Assembly: GCF_014197245.1 (NCBI RefSeq)
Contig: NZ_JACIFF010000005.1
Coordinates: 124,001 to 188,000, forward strand
Source of the DNA: Neolewinella aquimaris
Lineage (GTDB): Bacteria > Bacteroidota > Bacteroidia > Chitinophagales > Saprospiraceae
Length of the DNA stretch: 64,000 nt
Direction: 5' to 3'
Below are positions 63,097-64,000 of this stretch, piece after piece. Each line of letters begins with the position of its first letter. The stretch's first letter is position 1. The notes under the pieces were generated by a model. That model did not search any database, had not been told where the DNA came from, and saw only the letters and a program-made list of their open reading frames with translations. A program made the translations under genes and the position numbers.

Positions 63097-64000
63097 CTAC
63101 CGCCCCCGATAAACCGCCTCCAGCCCCGGGATGGAAAAACGCTCGTTGGCGGGTGGCTCGTGCTCCCTGCGGATGATCTCGTAGAATCTGGTCACCAGTT
63201 CCGGGTGGTCGGCGGCCAGGTCAAGCTGTTCGGCGGGGTCGGTAGTCAGGTCGTATACTTCCACCGCTTCGTTGCCCTGTTTGATTTCCTTCCAGATCAT
63301 TTTCCAATTACCGAGGCGCACGGCTGCCTGTCCGTTGTACTCGGGGAATTCCCAGTACAGGTACTCATGCTCCGGCTGCTCGCCCCGGTCGAGAAGAGTA
63401 GGGAGGAAACTGATGCCGTCGGTACTATCCGCAACGGGGCGGTCGATGATCTCACAGACCGTGGGCAGGACGTCCTGAAATCCCGAAACGTGATCGGTGA
63501 CCGTTCCGGCGGGGATGTGTCCGGGCCAACTGGCGATCATCGGTACCCGGATGCCCCCTTCGTACAGGAATCCTTTGCCGCGACCGTACTCTTCCGGGAA
63601 GGGGCCGCCGCTATCGAACCACGGTGAATCGGTGCCAGCAACGTAAGTGGGCCCGTTGTCGGAGGTGAAGATGATGAGCGTGTTGTCGTACTGACCACTT
63701 TCCTTCAGGTAGGCGACCAATTTTCCGACGTTCTCGTCCAGGTAAGACACCATGGCCGCATAGGTAGCGCGCGGATACCGTACCGGGAAGTACGCGCCCT
63801 TCTCGCCTTCGCGGAAGTAGTAGGGCTCTTCGTCACCGAATTTATCCACATAGTAGTCTACCCACCGCTGTGGCGCCTGCAGGGGAAGGTGTGGGATGGG
63901 GGTGGCCCAGTACAGAAAGAAGGGCTGGTCACTATCCTGACGGACGAACTCCATAAGCCTGGCGAACGAAAGGGTGGGCGCGTAATCCTCCTGATTGTAG
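63097..64000 (-). CDS. Sulfatase (arylsulfatase family), N-terminal part missing at the right edge
   Basis: The C-terminal 301 residues of a type I sulfatase; the frame stays open to the window end, so the N-terminal CxPSR formylglycine motif is outside. Visible family features are QPFFLYWATPIPHLPLQAP, a TLIIFTSDNGPT metal-binding block, GKGFLYEGGIRVPMIASWPGHI and the C-terminal subdomain VYDLTTDPAEQLDLA. It would remove sulfate from a polysaccharide or oligosaccharide. With the convergent GH16 gene it marks the edge of another carbohydrate locus extending to the right. Confidence 0.92.
   Translation of the reverse strand, partial: YNQEDYAPTLSFARLMEFVRQDSDQPFFLYWATPIPHLPLQAPQRWVDYYVDKFGDEEPYYFREGEKGAYFPVRYPRATYAAMVSYLDENVGKLVAYLKESGQYDNTLIIFTSDNGPTYVAGTDSPWFDSGGPFPEEYGRGKGFLYEGGIRVPMIASWPGHIPAGTVTDHVSGFQDVLPTVCEIIDRPVADSTDGISFLPTLLDRGEQPEHEYLYWEFPEYNGQAAVRLGNWKMIWKEIKQGNEAVEVYDLTTDPAEQLDLAADHPELVTRFYEIIRREHEPPANERFSIPGLEAVYRGR

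Overview
The window looks like a chromosomal segment from a marine, algal-polysaccharide-degrading member of the Bacteroidota. It has three SusC/SusD pairs, Por-type (T9SS) C-terminal sorting domains, many lipoproteins, and promoters of the Bacteroidota type (TTTG - about 20 nt - TAnnTTTG). The DNA is fairly GC-rich. Together with the intergenic repeat families this suggests Saprospiria/Lewinella-like bacteria rather than Flavobacteriia; that placement is inference.

Region 1 (1-13771, all minus) is a polysaccharide utilization locus (PUL). It holds SusC, SusD, a membrane-anchored beta-propeller/Y_Y_Y/HTH regulator, two glucoamylase-like (GH144-type, endo-beta-1,2-glucanase-like) enzymes, a five-module T9SS-secreted surface protein, and the first codons of one more exported protein at the left edge. 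The likely substrate is a beta-glucan, possibly beta-1,2-glucan.

Region 2 (14095-35994) is mixed metabolism and housekeeping: an M20 peptidase with an altered metal-binding motif, a Fic protein, a BBE-type flavoprotein, an AI-2E-type permease, a sodium/solute symporter next to myo-inositol oxygenase, a DUF4861 lipoprotein next to KduD, a NagB-deacetylase fusion, an MFS permease, a large sortilin-like propeller protein, YidD, a small AT-rich membrane protein between 48-bp direct repeats, a thioredoxin-like protein and Lgt. The gaps between these genes hold several families of palindromic repeats.

Region 3 (36120-58071) is an alginate locus. A GntR/FadR regulator is followed by a compact plus-strand operon: SusC, SusD, a PKD surface lipoprotein, PL7, PL6 and PL17 alginate lyases, KdgF and an MFS uronate transporter, ending in a strong terminator at 49477. 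After an unrelated acyltransferase come, on the minus strand, two SDR reductases and a second SusD/SusC pair; divergent from these is 2-keto-3-deoxygluconate kinase. Alginate would be cut outside and in the periplasm, opened to DEH by PL17/KdgF, reduced to KDG by an SDR and phosphorylated by KdgK; no KDPG aldolase is visible. Copies of TTGGTTGACCAA at exact 15-bp spacing overlap the promoters of the regulator (2 copies) and of the second SusC gene (3 copies), linking both arms into one probable regulon.

Region 4 (58230-64000) holds pirin, a GNAT acetyltransferase, a split transketolase pair, and the edge of another carbohydrate locus: a GH16 lipoprotein and a truncated sulfatase, suggesting a sulfated galactan. 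No rRNA, tRNA, CRISPR array or complete insertion sequence was recognised.
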